DNA of 64,000 nucleotides, taken from assembly GCA_964467585.1 (NCBI GenBank), contig CAYXRF010000002.1, forward strand, positions 62,001 through 126,000. Reading direction: 5' to 3'. The DNA is from CALVLD01 sp964467585. GTDB taxonomy: Bacteria > Bacillota > Clostridia > Christensenellales > CAG-138. A program made the position numbers and the translations under genes. The notes under the pieces are model-generated. The model saw only the letters and a program-made list of their open reading frames with translations. It searched no databases and was not told the DNA's origin. Below, piece after piece: positions 62,474-64,000 of this stretch. Position 1 is the first letter of the stretch; every line of letters starts with the position of its first letter.

Positions 62474-62503
62474 AAAAACCTCGTCATTACAGTTATCCCG
62501 CGT

Positions 62504-62532
62504 ATTATATCAGATTATCAGCTTCATAACAA
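62504..62532 (-). promoter_or_regulatory. promoter for the lipoprotein gene
   Basis: Minus strand TTGTTA, 17-base spacer, TGATATAAT (extended -10). It fits the 70-base gap between the divergent genes. Confidence 0.65.
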
Positions 62533-62544
62533 GCGCAAGGTTGA

Positions 62545-63951
62545 TTGCTCTCTGACATTTCCTTATCATCTGCCGCATATGGTTTTTTTATGGAAGCAAT
62601 AAGTGTATTATTCGCATTGGTTATGCTTGCAGTCGGAGCATTTCTGACATTTAAGCTTGGTTTTTTCCAGTTTACACACTTGGGAAAGTCTATTTCGGGA
62701 GCCTTCTCTGGAGTATTCCGCAAAAGGGGCTGCAAAAGCGGTGCGTTGTCTGAAGAAGCTGCGCGTATAACACCGTTTCAGGCGCTTGCAACCGCGCTTG
62801 GCGGTTCAGTTGGCACGGCGAACATTGCCGGAGTAGCAGGTGCAATAATTATCGGCGGCGCAGGCGCAATATTTTGGATGTGGGTCGCGGCATTTCTCGG
62901 TATGGCGACTAAGCTTGCCGAGATAGTGCTTGCCGTACTGTACAGAGATAAAAAGCTTGGGCATGGCGGCGCGATGTTCTATATTGAGCGTGGTATGGGT
63001 GCAAAATTCCGTCCGCTCGCCGTATGCTTTGCTTTGTTCGGCGCACTTGCTTCTCTTGTGGGAACCGCATTGGTTCAATCGAATACGGTTGCTTTGGCAG
63101 CTTACGATATGTTTGTCGGCTTTGGATGCGTCATCGGCCCCGGCACCATCCGATTTGCCACAGGATGTGTCACGTCTGCTCTTGTAGGAGCAGTAATACT
63201 TGGAGGAATGAAGCGCATAGGCGGCTTTTCTGAAAAGGTTGTGCCTTTTATGGCGCTTGCGTACATATTTGCATCTCTTGTCGTGGTGCTTTTCAACGCG
63301 GACCGTTTGCAGGACGCGTTCCGCTCAATACTGAACTCCGCATTTGATTTTCGCGCTGCCGTGGGGGGCGCGGCAGGTCACGCTTTTTCAAGAGGTGTTT
63401 CGCGTGGCGTCTACTCAAACGAGGCGGGGATAGGCTCCGCGCCTATGGCGTATGCCGAAGCGCAGGGCAGCGACCCCGTTCGTCAAGGTATGTTGGGTAT
63501 TTTTGAGGTGTTTGTTGACACTATCGTTATGTGCACGCTGACAGCATTGGTGATACTGACAAGCGGAGTGCTGATTCCTTGGGGGGAACGAACCGCGTCG
63601 GGAACAACCCTTGCGCTGAGCGCTTTCGGGAGCGTGTTTCCCTCGTCTGTCGCATCTGTTTTTCTTGCCGCGGCAATACTTCTGTTTGCGTTTACATCAA
63701 TTGTCGGTTGGTCATTTTATGGCGTGAGGTGTGCCGAATATCTTTTCGGCAGTCGCGCCGGCATGATTTTTAACGTTATCTATTTGCTTTTAATTCCAAT
63801 CGGAGCGATTTCAAGCGTAAGCGTTGTATGGGCGGTTGGTGAAACGCTGAACTACTTAATGGCAATGCCAAACGTTATTGCCCTCGTTGCGCTTTCCGGC
63901 AAAGTCAAGCGAGCCGCAAACGAATATAAAATGTTTGAAAAGCGACACTAA
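62545..63951 (+). CDS. sodium:alanine/glycine symporter (AGCS family)
   Basis: Up to 468 residues with about ten membrane spans. Family signatures: KLGFFQFTHLGKSISGAF, ALATALGGSVGTANIAGVAGAI (substrate/sodium site) and FSRGVSRGVYSNEAGIGSAPMAYA. It imports small neutral amino acids with sodium. The start is uncertain: a TTG with AAGG four bases away gives 468 residues, the ATG of MEAISVLFAL gives 453 but has no ribosome site. Complete at the C terminus. Confidence 0.9.
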   Translation: MLSDISLSSAAYGFFMEAISVLFALVMLAVGAFLTFKLGFFQFTHLGKSISGAFSGVFRKRGCKSGALSEEAARITPFQALATALGGSVGTANIAGVAGAIIIGGAGAIFWMWVAAFLGMATKLAEIVLAVLYRDKKLGHGGAMFYIERGMGAKFRPLAVCFALFGALASLVGTALVQSNTVALAAYDMFVGFGCVIGPGTIRFATGCVTSALVGAVILGGMKRIGGFSEKVVPFMALAYIFASLVVVLFNADRLQDAFRSILNSAFDFRAAVGGAAGHAFSRGVSRGVYSNEAGIGSAPMAYAEAQGSDPVRQGMLGIFEVFVDTIVMCTLTALVILTSGVLIPWGERTASGTTLALSAFGSVFPSSVASVFLAAAILLFAFTSIVGWSFYGVRCAEYLFGSRAGMIFNVIYLLLIPIGAISSVSVVWAVGETLNYLMAMPNVIALVALSGKVKRAANEYKMFEKRH

Positions 63952-63963
63952 GTGATGTATAAT
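63935..63963 (+). promoter_or_regulatory. sigma-A promoter leading out of the window
   Basis: TTGAAA, 17-base spacer, TATAAT. It overlaps the last codons of the symporter gene and must serve a gene or RNA beyond the right edge. Confidence 0.65.
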
Positions 63964-64000
63964 TGTGTTGGGTATATGCCCTGATAGCCTATCCGCAGCT

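Noticed and set aside
1..64000. CRISPR array, rRNA operon, complete prophage or insertion sequence
   Set aside because: No regularly spaced repeats, rRNA sequence, phage structural genes or transposase genes were seen.

Overview
This window (about 64 kb, moderate GC) comes from the chromosome of a low-GC Gram-positive, almost certainly an endospore-forming anaerobic member of Clostridia. The evidence is a PolC-type replicase, SpoVT and YtxC homologues, a threonine T-box leader, a SAM-clan leader, sigma-A promoters of the TTGACA-17-TATAAT type, a ptb-buk butyrate branch, an NfnAB-type electron-bifurcating pair, and a truncated mobile-element ParA of a type common in gut Firmicutes conjugative elements. 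Genus cannot be set from sequence alone.

Layout. 1-5.8 kb (minus): end of a THUMP rRNA methyltransferase gene, a TPR/Cys protein, hslO (Hsp33), a SAM methyltransferase and a long D,D-carboxypeptidase. 5.9-7.9 kb (plus): small HMA protein coupled to mnmA, then deoC. 8.0-9.5 kb: relic of an integrative element in the 3' end of rpsI, reduced to its two ends (truncated parA, truncated integrase, displaced copy of the rpsI tail). 9.5-15.3 kb (minus): rpsI, rplM, rng, TIGR03936 and TIGR03960 genes, and a small membrane protein. 15.5 kb: spoVT. 16.2-29.2 kb (minus): pyrH-frr-small ORF-uppS-cdsA-dxr-rseP-ispG-polC cluster, ending in a PBP5-like protein without its active site and a binding-protein-like membrane protein. 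29.4-34.9 kb (plus): dnaG-sigA and the NfnAB pair. 35-41 kb: Dabb protein, class A PBP, thioredoxin, membrane protein, buk and ptb. 41.1-41.7 kb: seven tRNA genes under one strong promoter.

41.8-50 kb: an N-formylglutamate-amidohydrolase-like gene behind a SAM-clan riboswitch/terminator, a 1,536-residue secreted subtilase with a C-terminal dockerin, a winged-helix regulator and ytxC. 49.9-52.8 kb: T-box-controlled thrS, then deoD. 53-60.5 kb: lipoprotein, a NodB-fold protein without catalytic Asp residues, a zinc-ribbon membrane protein, and an ABC exporter (ATPase plus two permeases) with an associated membrane protein. 60.6-64 kb: GNAT protein, lipoprotein, and an AGCS sodium:amino-acid symporter.

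The observations most worth following are the rpsI element relic, a PolC whose embedded proofreading exonuclease has lost its catalytic motifs, the SAM-clan leader in front of an amidohydrolase gene, two further enzyme folds with erased active sites (PBP5-like and NodB-like), and the dockerin-tagged subtilase. No CRISPR array, rRNA gene, intact prophage or intact IS element was seen.
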